Origin: Amycolatopsis rubida | Lineage (GTDB): Bacteria > Actinomycetota > Actinomycetes > Mycobacteriales > Pseudonocardiaceae | Length of the DNA: 64,000 nucleotides | Direction: 5' to 3' | NCBI RefSeq assembly: GCF_900115345.1 | Contig: NZ_FOWC01000007.1 | Span: 62,001-126,000, forward strand | Part shown: positions 52,071 through 60,504 of the stretch, one piece after another | Layout: every line of letters starts with the position of its first letter | How positions within the stretch are numbered: the stretch's first letter is position 1 | Translations under genes and position numbers: made by a program | The notes under the pieces: generated by a model | Databases searched by the model: none | Seen by the model: only the letters and a program-made list of their open reading frames with translations | Told to the model about the DNA's origin: nothing

Positions 52071-53147
52071 ATGACGATCTCCGCCCTGCACGACCGGAAT
52101 CGCCGCGGTTTCGGCAGCGACAACCACGCAGGGATCCTCCCGGAGGTGCTGACTGCGATTTCCGCCGCCAACGGCGGGCACCAGGTCGCGTACGGGCGGG
52201 ACGTCTACACCGCACGGCTGCAGGAAGTGATCCGGTTGCAGTTCGGGCCTCAGGCAGAGGTGTTTCCCGTCTTCAACGGCACGGGCGCGAACGTGGTGGC
52301 ACTCACCAGTGTGCTGCCCCGCTGGGGGGCGGTCGTGGCCGCATCGACCGCGCACGTCCACACCGACGAGGCGGGCGCACCGGAGCGGATGACCGGGATC
52401 AAGCTGCTGACGGTGCCGGCGCCCGGCGGCAAGCTGACGCCGGAGCTGATCGCCCGCGAGGCTTGGGGATGGGGCAATGAGCACCGGGCACAGCCCTTGG
52501 CCGTGACCATCTCGCAGACCACGGAACTGGGCACGCTCTACCAGCCCGGCGAAATTCGGGCGATCGCCGGTTTCGCGCACAACCACGGGATGGCGCTGCA
52601 CATGGACGGCTCCCGGTTGTGGAATGCGGCCGCCGCGCTTGGCGTCCCGTTCGCCGAGTTCACCAGCGACGCCGGGGTGGACGTCGTCAGCCTCGGCGGC
52701 ACGAAGAACGGTCTCCTTGGTGTCGAAGCAGTGATCGTGCTGGCTCCGGAGCGCGTCGCCGGCGTCGGGTACCTGCGCAAGCTGACAACTCAGCTGGCCA
52801 GCAAGATGCGGTTCGCCTCGGTTCAGCTGCTCGCCTTGTTCGACGATGGCCTGGGCCTGCGAGCTGCGGCGCACGCGAACGCGATGGCCGCGCGGCTTCG
52901 TACCGCCCTCGAAACCGGGATCACCGACGGGAGTATGGCGAAACTGGCTTTAACCCAGGAAACCGCCGCAAATGCCATTTTCGCTACTCTGCCGGTCGCC
53001 GCGGCCGATCGCATCCGCGAGCAGGTTCCCTTTTCCGACTGGGATCGTGCCCACGGCGAAGTGCGCTGGATGACTGCATGGGATACGACCGAGTCCGACG
53101 TCGACCGGTTCGCTGAGCTGATCCGCCAGGAACTTCAGCGCGGTTGA
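52071..53147 (+). CDS. Threonine-aldolase/beta-eliminating-lyase family PLP enzyme
   Basis: PLP enzyme of 358 residues, fold-type I, in the low-specificity threonine aldolase/beta-eliminating lyase family. It has GFGSDNHAGILPEVL at the start, VFNGTGANVVALT (about 67-79) for phosphate binding, HMDGSRLWNAAA (Asp179) for the pyridine nitrogen, and the Schiff-base Lys212 in SLGGTKNGLLG. Members split beta-hydroxy-amino acids into glycine and an aldehyde or remove a beta-substituent. ATG 52071 is preferred, with GAGAGG eight bases upstream; GTG 52062 is an alternative. It would produce an aldehyde or 2-oxo acid from an amino acid released in this island. Confidence 0.87.
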   Translation: MTISALHDRNRRGFGSDNHAGILPEVLTAISAANGGHQVAYGRDVYTARLQEVIRLQFGPQAEVFPVFNGTGANVVALTSVLPRWGAVVAASTAHVHTDEAGAPERMTGIKLLTVPAPGGKLTPELIAREAWGWGNEHRAQPLAVTISQTTELGTLYQPGEIRAIAGFAHNHGMALHMDGSRLWNAAAALGVPFAEFTSDAGVDVVSLGGTKNGLLGVEAVIVLAPERVAGVGYLRKLTTQLASKMRFASVQLLALFDDGLGLRAAAHANAMAARLRTALETGITDGSMAKLALTQETAANAIFATLPVAAADRIREQVPFSDWDRAHGEVRWMTAWDTTESDVDRFAELIRQELQRG

Positions 53148-53155
53148 GTGTTGTC

Positions 53156-53632
53156 TCAGTCGTGTTCTCGAAGACGGAAGATCGCCGAGATCTCGATGGG
53201 CATTCCGAAGGGAAGAGAGGACACGCCGACGACCATGCGTGCATGCGCGCCGACTTTCTCGCCGAATACTTCGAGCATCAGCTCCGAACACCCATTCATC
53301 ACCTCGACGTGGTCTTCGAATTCCGGGGCCGACCGGATGGTGCCGAAAAGCCGGACCACCGCGGATACTTCGTTCAGGGATCCGCAGACATTCTTCACTT
53401 CGCCAAGCAGCCGGACGCCGGTCAGGCGCGCCAGGCTGGTGGCTCGCTCGACGGTGACGTCGTGCCCGACCACTCCGGGCGCCACCGTCCCGTCGTCGCC
53501 GAAAGGACCCTGCCCGGACACGTGGAGGAGATTTCCGGAAATTCTGCCGGGAACATAACTTCCTTTCGGCTCGATCGTGGGCAGGGCAAGTCCCAGTGCG
53601 CGAAGCCGCACGTCGAAATTCGTTTCAGGCAT
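53156..53632 (-). CDS. ridA: RidA/YjgF family enamine/imine deaminase
   Basis: A 158-residue RidA-family protein, somewhat longer than the classical 130. It has the N-terminal SYVPGRISGNLLHVSGQGPF, the central NEVSAVVRLFGTI and the C-terminal ARMVVGVSSLPFGMPIEISAIF, where the Arg of AR(M) corresponds to the catalytic arginine and the Glu of IEI to its partner. RidA enzymes hydrolyse reactive imines and enamines made by PLP lyases and amino-acid oxidases. It is convergent with the aldolase-like gene, eight bases from its stop. Its place next to a PLP lyase and two DAO oxidases supports a clean-up role. Confidence 0.88.
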   Translation of the reverse strand: MPETNFDVRLRALGLALPTIEPKGSYVPGRISGNLLHVSGQGPFGDDGTVAPGVVGHDVTVERATSLARLTGVRLLGEVKNVCGSLNEVSAVVRLFGTIRSAPEFEDHVEVMNGCSELMLEVFGEKVGAHARMVVGVSSLPFGMPIEISAIFRLREHD

Positions 53633-54657
53633 GGTCGGATGTTCGCAGCTTCCCGGGCCGGACGGGTCCGACGAGGCTCGCAAGATGCGCGGCCGGATGC
53701 GACACGGTGTCGCGTCGCCGGTCAGCGCAGGGTGGCGAATCGGACCGCGAGTGCCAAGCCGGCGGCGAAGCAGCGAATAGCCGTGGAGGACCAGGTCGAA
53801 GGGATTGAGTTCCTCGGGTTTCGAACAGACGCTCACCTGCTCCACCGGGCGGCGGACGTCGTCTTCACAACGGGCGGGTACACGGCGCTGGAACTGGTGC
53901 GCAACGCGATTCCGGCAGTAACCGCCGCCGAGGCTGGGCGAGGCCTGGAGCCGCCACACCCCTGGCGATCGCTCACCGCTACGAGCTGCGAGAACTGGCG
54001 AAATTGGACGACTCGACCTCACCAGTCTCGAAGTGTGCCCCGGCCATCCGCACCGGGCGGAACCCGCGGCACGTCGGGTTGGCGGCTGGTCTGCTGGTTG
54101 CGTGCTCCTCGGCGGTGAACCGGTGCCCTCGAAGGTTCTGATAAGCCACCAAGAACGCTTCGAAGCTTTCGACCGGCGGCAGTACGGCCGCCCGGGTTTG
54201 GCGAACACGCCGCTCCCGCGAGTGCCGCCTGTGGCTGTCCCAGTCACACGTGGCTGTCGTGCCAGCGGTTCGAAGTCGGCGTGGCCCGGTACGCACGGCA
54301 GGTCGGCGGCCTGCATCCGCTCGCGGGCCTGCTCGGCTGTGTCGAGAACGTAGGCGGGCACAGCGCTCCGGTTCCGTTCGTCAAGGAATCCGGCCGCCGG
54401 CCAAACACGGCGACCTCCGGCGAATCGCCGTGCAGCAGCTCGCCGCTGGGCCGGTACTCCTCGGTTGGCACGGCCAGCGCCCCGACGCCGGCTGCGGGCG
54501 TGAGCGGCCGGGCGCACGCAAACCCTCGCTCCGCCAACCTGGCTTGCGCGGCGACGCAGGACGCGGCCCGGCCGTCAGCCGCAGGCCGAACACCACCGAT
54601 GCCGACCGCGCCTCGAACAGTGCGCTGACCGGCTCGGCCCCACGTGGTCCACGCACC
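53633..54657. other. Gene-poor stretch with decayed fragments
   Basis: No intact gene is visible in about 1 kb. It contains a phosphotransferase remnant on the minus strand (54255-54545) and, on the plus strand near 53775-53930, a short frame (FLGFRTDAHLLHRAADVVF, then TTGGYTALELV) that weakly resembles the donor-binding part of a glycosyltransferase. The rest shows no coding pattern I can support. Confidence 0.4.
54255..54545 (-). pseudogene. Phosphotransferase (APH-like) remnant
   Basis: Two minus-strand stretches in different frames look like parts of one aminoglycoside-phosphotransferase-family protein. The first (about 54545-54390) reads LAERGFACARPLTPAAGV and VPTEEYRPSGELLHGDSP, the N-lobe. 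The second (about 54382-54255) reads YVLDTAEQARERMQAADLP and PGHADFEPLA, which resembles the catalytic HGDxxxxN region with the loop changed. A frame break and large deletions separate and flank them, so no active kinase can be made. Confidence 0.4.
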
Positions 54658-54691
54658 AGGTCGCGGGGTCCAGTGCTGGACCCCGCGACCT
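54658..54691 (-). terminator. Hairpin terminator of the TAP-like peptidase gene
   Basis: A 16-base-pair GC-rich inverted repeat with a minimal two-base centre (in practice a four- to six-base loop) lies ten bases beyond the stop of the minus-strand peptidase gene at 54701. Confidence 0.75.
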
Positions 54692-54700
54692 CTTGTGGCG

Positions 54701-56320
54701 TCAGGCTCCCGGGGGTACCGGCAGTGGCATGCCGGGAAGGTTCTGGTCGTTCGGCACGACGCCGTCGACCAGGTAGGCCTCCACGACCTTGTCCACATCC
54801 GCGTTGCCGCCGGCGTAGATGCCGTGGTCGCCCTCTCCGGTGATCGTCAGCATCCGCGAGTTGGCGAACGCTTCGTGCGCGCGGCGCGCGCCCTCGATCG
54901 GCGTCGCCGGGTCGTGCTCCGACTCGACGATCAGCACCGGCGGAACGCCCTTGCCGTTCAGCACCGGGAGCGGGGCCGGGGTGTTCTTCCAGAACAGGCA
55001 CGGCTGAATGAACCAGCCGGCGCCGAGCAAAGGCAGTTGCCGGTCGATCAGTTTCTGCGACTGCTTGACTGCGCTCTGGGTTGAGCCGGTCCACGGGCCC
55101 TCGTTGCACGGGATCGTCCAGAACGACGCGTCGTAGGCGTCACCGTCGGACGGCACCATCAGCGGCTGCGGGCCGGGCGTCGTGGTGCTCTTGTCGGCGG
55201 CCTTGACCCGCTGCGCGGCCGACGCCTTGGCCTGGGCCGAAGTCGTGCCTTGAGTCAGCGCGCGGACGTTGACCAGGTAGTCGGCCAGCCCCGGAAAGGC
55301 GCGCTTCGAGTAGATCTGCGCCGCGATGAACGAGTCGAGACCGTTGGCCGACACGTGCGAGCCGTCGGGCAGGGTGACCGGGCCCTGGGTCAGGGCGTAC
55401 CGGATCTGCTCGTAGGTCTGGCGGGCCGCCTCGCCGGTGGTGCCGAAGTGGTAGAGCTTGTCGTATTTCGCCATCCACGGCAGGAAGTCCTGCCGCCAGC
55501 GGCGCTCGAAGCCGAGCGGCTGTGCGTCGAACGACTTCTGCCAGGTCGTGGTGAACTCCGTCGAGGAGTCGAGGACGAACCGGCCGGTGCGGGCCGGGAA
55601 GGCCTGGGCGTAGTGTGCGCCCATCCAGGTGCCCGCCGAATAGCCGACCCAGTTGATCTTGTCGCGGCCGAGCAGCACGCGCAGCAGGTCGATGTCCTTG
55701 ACCGTCTGGTCGGTGGTGATCAGCGGGCCCAGTTCGCCGGACTTCTGCTGGCAGGACAGCGCCGCGTACTTCGTCGCCTGGAGGATCAGGTTCAGGTTCT
55801 GCTTGCTGCGGTCGCGCGGGTCGAGGTCCGAGCCGGTGCCGATGGCGCCGCCGCAGGTGATGTTGGTGCTCTTGCCCGTGCCCCGCGGGTCGAACCCGAC
55901 GATCTCCTGGTGCTCTCGCAGTTTGGGCTGGTTGCGCAGCCGCGCCGGGAAGTTGCGCCCGGGAGCTCCCGGGCCGCCCGGGTTGGTGACGACGCTGGCT
56001 GTCGCGTTCTTGGTCGCCTTCAGCCGGCTGACCGCGATGGTCAGGTCGATCTGGGCGTTCGGCTGGTACCAGTTGCGCGGCGTCTTGTAGGTCGCGCACT
56101 CCATGTCCTTGGCGCCCTCGGGCGGGGCAGTGGGCAGTTCGGAGGGGACCGCGCACGTGTGCCAGTCCAGCTTCTGGTTCGCGTACTGCGCCGGAATAGC
56201 GGTCGAGTTCAGCGGCTGCTTGCCCGCGGCAGCCTCCTGGCCCGCGAAGGCGGGCGTGAACCCGGCCAGCAAGGTGCCGGCGAACGCCGGGATCACCACC
56301 GCGTAGCGGAGTCGTCTCAT
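54701..56320 (-). CDS. Secreted alpha/beta hydrolase, TAP-like tripeptidyl aminopeptidase
   Basis: Exported serine peptidase of 539 residues. The signal peptide (MRRLRYAVVIPAFAG... with cleavage after AFA, about residue 26) is clear. The mature enzyme has NPGGPGAPG (oxyanion region), VGFDPRGTGKS, the nucleophile in VGYSAGTWMG (Ser228), an Asp in SEHDPATP and His in GEGDHGIY. The C-terminal third is the TAP-like domain seen in Streptomyces tripeptidyl aminopeptidases and SlpD/SlpE proteases. It removes short units from peptides outside the cell and could feed the oligopeptide importer, though it is separated from it by decayed DNA. A strong hairpin lies beyond its stop. Confidence 0.92.
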   Translation of the reverse strand: MRRLRYAVVIPAFAGTLLAGFTPAFAGQEAAAGKQPLNSTAIPAQYANQKLDWHTCAVPSELPTAPPEGAKDMECATYKTPRNWYQPNAQIDLTIAVSRLKATKNATASVVTNPGGPGAPGRNFPARLRNQPKLREHQEIVGFDPRGTGKSTNITCGGAIGTGSDLDPRDRSKQNLNLILQATKYAALSCQQKSGELGPLITTDQTVKDIDLLRVLLGRDKINWVGYSAGTWMGAHYAQAFPARTGRFVLDSSTEFTTTWQKSFDAQPLGFERRWRQDFLPWMAKYDKLYHFGTTGEAARQTYEQIRYALTQGPVTLPDGSHVSANGLDSFIAAQIYSKRAFPGLADYLVNVRALTQGTTSAQAKASAAQRVKAADKSTTTPGPQPLMVPSDGDAYDASFWTIPCNEGPWTGSTQSAVKQSQKLIDRQLPLLGAGWFIQPCLFWKNTPAPLPVLNGKGVPPVLIVESEHDPATPIEGARRAHEAFANSRMLTITGEGDHGIYAGGNADVDKVVEAYLVDGVVPNDQNLPGMPLPVPPGA

Positions 56321-57216
56321 ACGGTTGCCCCTTTTGGGTATTTCGCCAATGGATGGGCTATTCCTATAGCGCTGGCCGGGGCGCGACAACCGCCGTTGGT
56401 CGGTGGCGCGGAGCGCCGCGATCGAATCGGTACCGGACCGCTCCGGCGATGCTTCCGCCCGCTGCCGCGGTCCGGAGAACAGCGGAACCACGGTTTCATC
56501 GTTGACGGCCGCGGGTCCGTTCAGCTGTCCGGTCCGCGCGAACCTTCGAGCCGCGGCGTGATGATGGATCTTCAAGCCCGCGCGCCATCCGCTGGGCTGC
56601 GTCTCCCAGCCAGGTAGTGCTGCCTCGCGCTGGCGTAGCGTGGTCAGCCAGCCCTCGACTGCGGGAGTGAGCCAGCCACGGCTGCCGGGCGAGTCACGTT
56701 GGCCGGCAGGTGTTCGGTGTTGTGACCTGGAGCCGCGGACCATTAACCGCTGGTATCCGGTGAACGCCGGGACGATGTCCTCGGCGAAGTCGAGGAATCG
56801 CAACGACCACATCAGCAACGGTCGCAAGGTGTCCAGAAGATGCCAGCCGGAATCCGGTCGCGACGTCGCGGAGGGATTCGCCGGCGCGGGCGATGTGGAA
56901 ATCGAGCAGGCGGCGGGAGTTCTCGCTGACGGGGTCGTCGATCCGGAGCGCGGGGCTGCCGGAGGAATCGGCCAGTACCGGGTCGAGGGTGACGCGGTTG
57001 TCCTCGTCGGGCAGGTCTTCGCCGAAACAGCCCCAGCTGATCCTCCGGCCGAGGTGGCGCCGGGGCCGCTTTGTCGCGCTCTACGGCGGCCAGCAGCTGA
57101 AACGGCCGAGCCGCTGACGACTCGCCTTCCAGCCGTGCTCCAGCGGGCGAGGTGTCCGCCGCAAGAGCGGGGGTCGATGCTCGCTCGGCACGGGTTCGTC
57201 CGGCGGAAGGGGCGTG
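56321..57216. other. Gene-poor stretch with a GMC oxidoreductase remnant
   Basis: About 900 bases without an intact gene. The right part (56805-57083) holds a minus-strand GMC oxidoreductase remnant. The left part shows no coding pattern I can support; it should contain the promoter of the peptidase gene upstream of 56320. GGAAGGGG near the right end is the ribosome site of the aminotransferase gene. Confidence 0.4.
56805..57083 (-). pseudogene. GMC oxidoreductase C-terminal remnant
   Basis: Minus-strand frame from about 57083 reads HLGRRISWGCFGEDLPDEDN, RVTLDPVLADSSG and PALRIDDPVSENSRRLLDF, which matches the C-terminal substrate domain of glucose-methanol-choline family oxidoreductases. 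A frame change then gives SGWHLLDT, resembling the GWHLLGT that carries the catalytic histidine, but the following MG motif and the rest are lost. The N-terminal FAD domain is missing upstream, where a stop codon interrupts the frame. Confidence 0.5.
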
Positions 57217-58326
57217 ATGGTCACGAGGGTGTGGGATTACCTGGCCGAGTACGAGGCAGAGAGGGAAGACGTGCTCGACGCAGTCGACACCGTGTTCCGC
57301 TCCGGGACCCTCGTGCTCGGTGAGAGTGTGCGGAATTTTGAGCGGGAGTACGCCGAACGGCACGGGGTGCGGGCGTGCGTGAGCGTCGACAACGGGACGA
57401 ACGCGCTCGTGCTGGCGTTGCGAGCGTTGGGGATCGGCCCTGGCGACGAGGTCGTGACCGTGTCCAACACGGCGGCTCCCACCGTGGTAGCGATCGACCA
57501 GGTCGGAGCCACGCCGGTGTTCGCGGATGTGCGCGAGGACGACTTCCTGATGGACACCGGGCAGGTGGCGGAGGTGATCACGCCGAACACGAAATGCCTC
57601 TTGCCTGTGCATCTGTACGGGCAGTGCGTGGACATGGCACCGTTGCAGGCAGTCGCGAACGAGCACGGGCTGGTGGTGCTGGAGGACTGCGCACAGGCCC
57701 ACGGCGCGCTGCACCACGGGCGGATCGCCGGCTCGATGGGCGCGTCCGGGGCGTTTTCGTTCTACCCGACCAAAGTGCTCGGTGCGTATGGCGACGGCGG
57801 AGCCGTGATCACTTCGGACGCGGAGGTCGAGGCGAAGCTGCGCAGGCTGCGCTATTACGGCATGAAGGACCGGTACTACGTCGAGTCGACGCCGGGGTAC
57901 AACTCGCGGCTGGACGAGGTGCACGCCGAGATCCTCCGGCGCAAGCTGCGCAGGCTCGACGACTACCTCAAGGCCCGCAGGCGGGTCGCGCGGCGTTACG
58001 CCGAAGGCCTGGCCGGCACCGGACTGGTGTTGCCGGGGGTCTCCGAGGGCAACGTCCACTCGTACTACCTGTACGTCGTGCGGCACCCGAGCCGCGATCT
58101 GATCCTCGACCGGCTGAAGGCCTACGACATCGAGCTCAATGTCAGCTACCGGTGGCCCGTGCACACGATGAGCGGGTTCGCCCACCTCGGTTACCGGCAG
58201 GGCTCGCTGCCGGTCACCGAGCGCCTCGCCCGGGAGATCTTCTCGCTGCCGATGTACGCGTCGCTGTCGGAAGGATTGCAGGACAAGGTAATCAGTGCGC
58301 TGCGCGAGGTGCTCGCCCTACTGTGA
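57217..58326 (+). CDS. DegT/DnrJ/EryC1/StrS-type sugar aminotransferase
   Basis: PLP aminotransferase of 369 residues acting on nucleotide-activated keto-sugars, typically dTDP-3-keto or 4-keto-6-deoxyhexoses. It has SVDNGTNALVLAL (57-69), LPVHLYGQCVDM (129-140), Asp157-containing VVLEDCAQAHGA and the Schiff-base Lys186 in SFYPTKVLGAYGDGGAV. This version resembles the 3-aminotransferases of macrolide and aromatic polyketide aminosugars (TylB/DesV-like). ATG 57217 has GGAAGG seven bases upstream; GTG 57214 is an alternative. It is convergent with the methyltransferase genes and is the first gene of a natural-product cluster that continues past the right edge. Confidence 0.9.
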   Translation: MVTRVWDYLAEYEAEREDVLDAVDTVFRSGTLVLGESVRNFEREYAERHGVRACVSVDNGTNALVLALRALGIGPGDEVVTVSNTAAPTVVAIDQVGATPVFADVREDDFLMDTGQVAEVITPNTKCLLPVHLYGQCVDMAPLQAVANEHGLVVLEDCAQAHGALHHGRIAGSMGASGAFSFYPTKVLGAYGDGGAVITSDAEVEAKLRRLRYYGMKDRYYVESTPGYNSRLDEVHAEILRRKLRRLDDYLKARRRVARRYAEGLAGTGLVLPGVSEGNVHSYYLYVVRHPSRDLILDRLKAYDIELNVSYRWPVHTMSGFAHLGYRQGSLPVTERLAREIFSLPMYASLSEGLQDKVISALREVLALL

Positions 58327-58329
58327 GGG

Positions 58330-59340
58330 TCACACGACCGCTTCCACGATCGCAAGTTCCAGCGACGTGGACCGTGGAAGCGGCGTGACGGCCTTCATGC
58401 GCAGGCCGGACCGTGCGACCAGAGCCTGATAGCCCTCGGCCGTCCGTTCGCGCCCGCCCATCAGCAGCAGCATGTGCAGATCCATAGTGGGAGCGAACGG
58501 ACTGCGCGGCGGGTCGGTCAGCAGTGGGTCCGCGATGACGATGCGGGCACCGGGCTGTGCGGCAGCGGCGCAGTTGCGCAGAATGCGCTCGCAGTCCTCG
58601 TCGTCGTACATGTGCAGCGTGAGCTTGAACAGATATACGTCGACGTCGCAGGTGATCTGCTGGAAGAAATCACCCGCCACCAGATCGCAGCGCGACGCGA
58701 GCGGGCCTGAGCGCAACTGTTCGTCGGCCAGGCGCAGCGTCGACTCGCTCTCGAACAGCACGCCGCGCAGGTGCGGCTCGCGTTCCAGCAGCAGTCGCAG
58801 GAGCGTTCCCTTGCCGCCGCCGACGTCGGCGAGGGAACGGGCTCCCGCGATGTCGAGCGCATCGGCGATGAGGGGCAGCAGCGGATCGAACGAGGCGGTG
58901 ATACCGCGGAACATCCGCGACTGCGCGTCCGGGTGCCGGTCGAGGTAGGCGAAGAAGTCCGTGCCGAACCCGTCCGGGAACGGGCACCGTCCGGTCCGCA
59001 CCGCGTCGGGCAGCATTCCCCAGGACCGCCAGGAGAAGTCCGTACCGGTCAGCAACCGGTCGAGCAGGCGTTCCTTGGCGTCGGACCGCATAGCGCGCGA
59101 CCGCTCGGTGTGCTCGTAGACACCGGGTCGCACCTGCCTGAAGACGCCGAACGCGACGAGGGCGCGCAGTAGGCGGGTCAGCACGTCCGCGTCGAGACCC
59201 AGCGTTTCCGCCAGGTCCCGCGCGTCAGCGGGTTCTTCCCCGACGGCGTCGGCCAGGCGCAGCTTCGCGGCCGTGGTGATGATCGCCGCCGTCGACATGC
59301 CGCCGACGAGTTTGAAAACTTCCTCCGCCGGCGTGCTCAC
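58330..59340 (-). CDS. SAM-dependent O-methyltransferase (polyketide-tailoring type)
   Basis: A 336-residue methyltransferase of the plant-COMT-like/DnrK family. An N-terminal winged-helix dimerisation region (LRLADAVG to FGVFRQVRPGVYE) is followed by the SAM fold with LADVGGGKGTLLRLLLERE (about 180) and LFKLTLHMYDDEDC in the active-site region. The usual HDW motif is HMYDDE here, so the catalytic histidine position may differ. GTG 59340 is chosen because it overlaps the stop of the upstream methyltransferase (GTGA). It probably methylates a hydroxyl of an aromatic polyketide or a sugar. It may equally be a hydroxylase- or decarboxylase-like member of the family (RdmB/TamK-type), which keeps the SAM fold. 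Confidence 0.87.
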   Translation of the reverse strand: MSTPAEEVFKLVGGMSTAAIITTAAKLRLADAVGEEPADARDLAETLGLDADVLTRLLRALVAFGVFRQVRPGVYEHTERSRAMRSDAKERLLDRLLTGTDFSWRSWGMLPDAVRTGRCPFPDGFGTDFFAYLDRHPDAQSRMFRGITASFDPLLPLIADALDIAGARSLADVGGGKGTLLRLLLEREPHLRGVLFESESTLRLADEQLRSGPLASRCDLVAGDFFQQITCDVDVYLFKLTLHMYDDEDCERILRNCAAAAQPGARIVIADPLLTDPPRSPFAPTMDLHMLLLMGGRERTAEGYQALVARSGLRMKAVTPLPRSTSLELAIVEAVV

Positions 59341-60350
59341 GACACAGTCTTCCGGCATTCCACCAGCGTGTCGTAGTCGCCGAGGGGCTGAACCCGCACC
59401 GACGACGCCCCGAGCACGGTGGCATGGTCGCGGATCTCGCTCACCGGGTACTCCGCGCCGCCGTCGGTGACCAGCAGCATGTCGAGGCTGATCACGAGGT
59501 TTTCCACGTGCGTCGGCTCGTCGTCGAGCATCCGGTCGTAGACCACCAGCGCGCCGCCGGGGCCTACCGCGTCGAATGCCTTGCGCCGCAGGAAGGCCCG
59601 CTGTTCGCGGTCCCAGTCGTGCAGGACGTGGCCGAGCACGACGACGTCCGCCTGGGGCAGCGGGTCGCGGAAGAAGTCGCCGCCGTGGAAGAGCACGGAC
59701 CCGGTGAGGCCCGAGTTTTCCATGTGCTCGGTGAAGAACGGCTCCATCTGCGGCAGGTCGAACACGTGCCCTTCGAGATGGGGGTGCGCCTTGACGATGT
59801 GGGCGGCCATGTTGCCGCGGCACCCGCCCACGTCCAGGACCGAGGACTGGCCGTTCCAGTCGAGGGCCCCGACCAGTTCGGGGCCGAGCACCTGGGTGAG
59901 CGCGTCCATCATGCCGATGAAGTGGCCGAGCCGTTCGGGGTTGCCGACCACGTCGGAAAAGTCGCCCACAGCCTGTGGCTTCCCGGTGCGCAGCGCGTCG
60001 GGAAGCCGGTCCCACGCCCGGTAGAGGTTTCTGTTGGCCTGCTGGAGGAAGCCGCCTACGTAGGACGGCTTGCCGCGCACCAGGTACTGGTCGGCGCCGG
60101 CCGCGTTGCGGTAGCGGTCGCCGCTCTTCTCCAGCAGCCCCAGCGCTACCAGCAGTTGCAGGAAGTCGGACAGACCCCTGCCGTGCAGTCCGAGGCGGTC
60201 GCGGATCTCGTCGATGGGCGCTGGCACCGCGCACAGCGTGCTGAACAGGTCCAGCTCGACCGCCGTCAGCAACGCCTTCGCGTCGCAGAAAGCGCTGCCC
60301 AGCCTGATGATCCCTGCTGGTGTGCTCACATCGGGAACAGTGCTCGTCAT
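59337..60350 (-). CDS. SAM-dependent O-methyltransferase (polyketide-tailoring type)
   Basis: A 337-residue member of the same COMT-like family. The N-terminal domain (LDLFSTLCAVPAPIDEIRDRL) mediates dimerisation. The SAM fold has SVLDVGGCRGNMAAHIVKA (about 170), then HVFDLPQMEPFF, and the active-site LGHVLHDWDREQ contains the canonical HDW histidine that acts as base. It is therefore more likely a true O-methyltransferase than its neighbour. It overlaps the downstream methyltransferase by four bases, forming a two-gene operon divergent from the FAD hydroxylase (60505). Confidence 0.9.
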   Translation of the reverse strand: MTSTVPDVSTPAGIIRLGSAFCDAKALLTAVELDLFSTLCAVPAPIDEIRDRLGLHGRGLSDFLQLLVALGLLEKSGDRYRNAAGADQYLVRGKPSYVGGFLQQANRNLYRAWDRLPDALRTGKPQAVGDFSDVVGNPERLGHFIGMMDALTQVLGPELVGALDWNGQSSVLDVGGCRGNMAAHIVKAHPHLEGHVFDLPQMEPFFTEHMENSGLTGSVLFHGGDFFRDPLPQADVVVLGHVLHDWDREQRAFLRRKAFDAVGPGGALVVYDRMLDDEPTHVENLVISLDMLLVTDGGAEYPVSEIRDHATVLGASSVRVQPLGDYDTLVECRKTVS

Positions 60351-60504
60351 ACCCGCGACCGTCCAGCACCGCCGTCTACGGCTGCTGGAGACGGCTTGGA
60401 GCCGCGGGGGGACCAGAACGCCAGCGGTCTTCCAGCGGAGGTGGGTACTCCTGCAGCTTCCGGGCCGGAGCGGCCGCGGGCGGTCGAGTCCAGGGGAATC
60501 GATC

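Noticed and set aside
53775..53930. Glycosyltransferase-like fragment on the plus strand
   Set aside because: Only about 45 residues with a loose resemblance (ADVVFTTGGYTALEL); too short to call a gene or a firm remnant.
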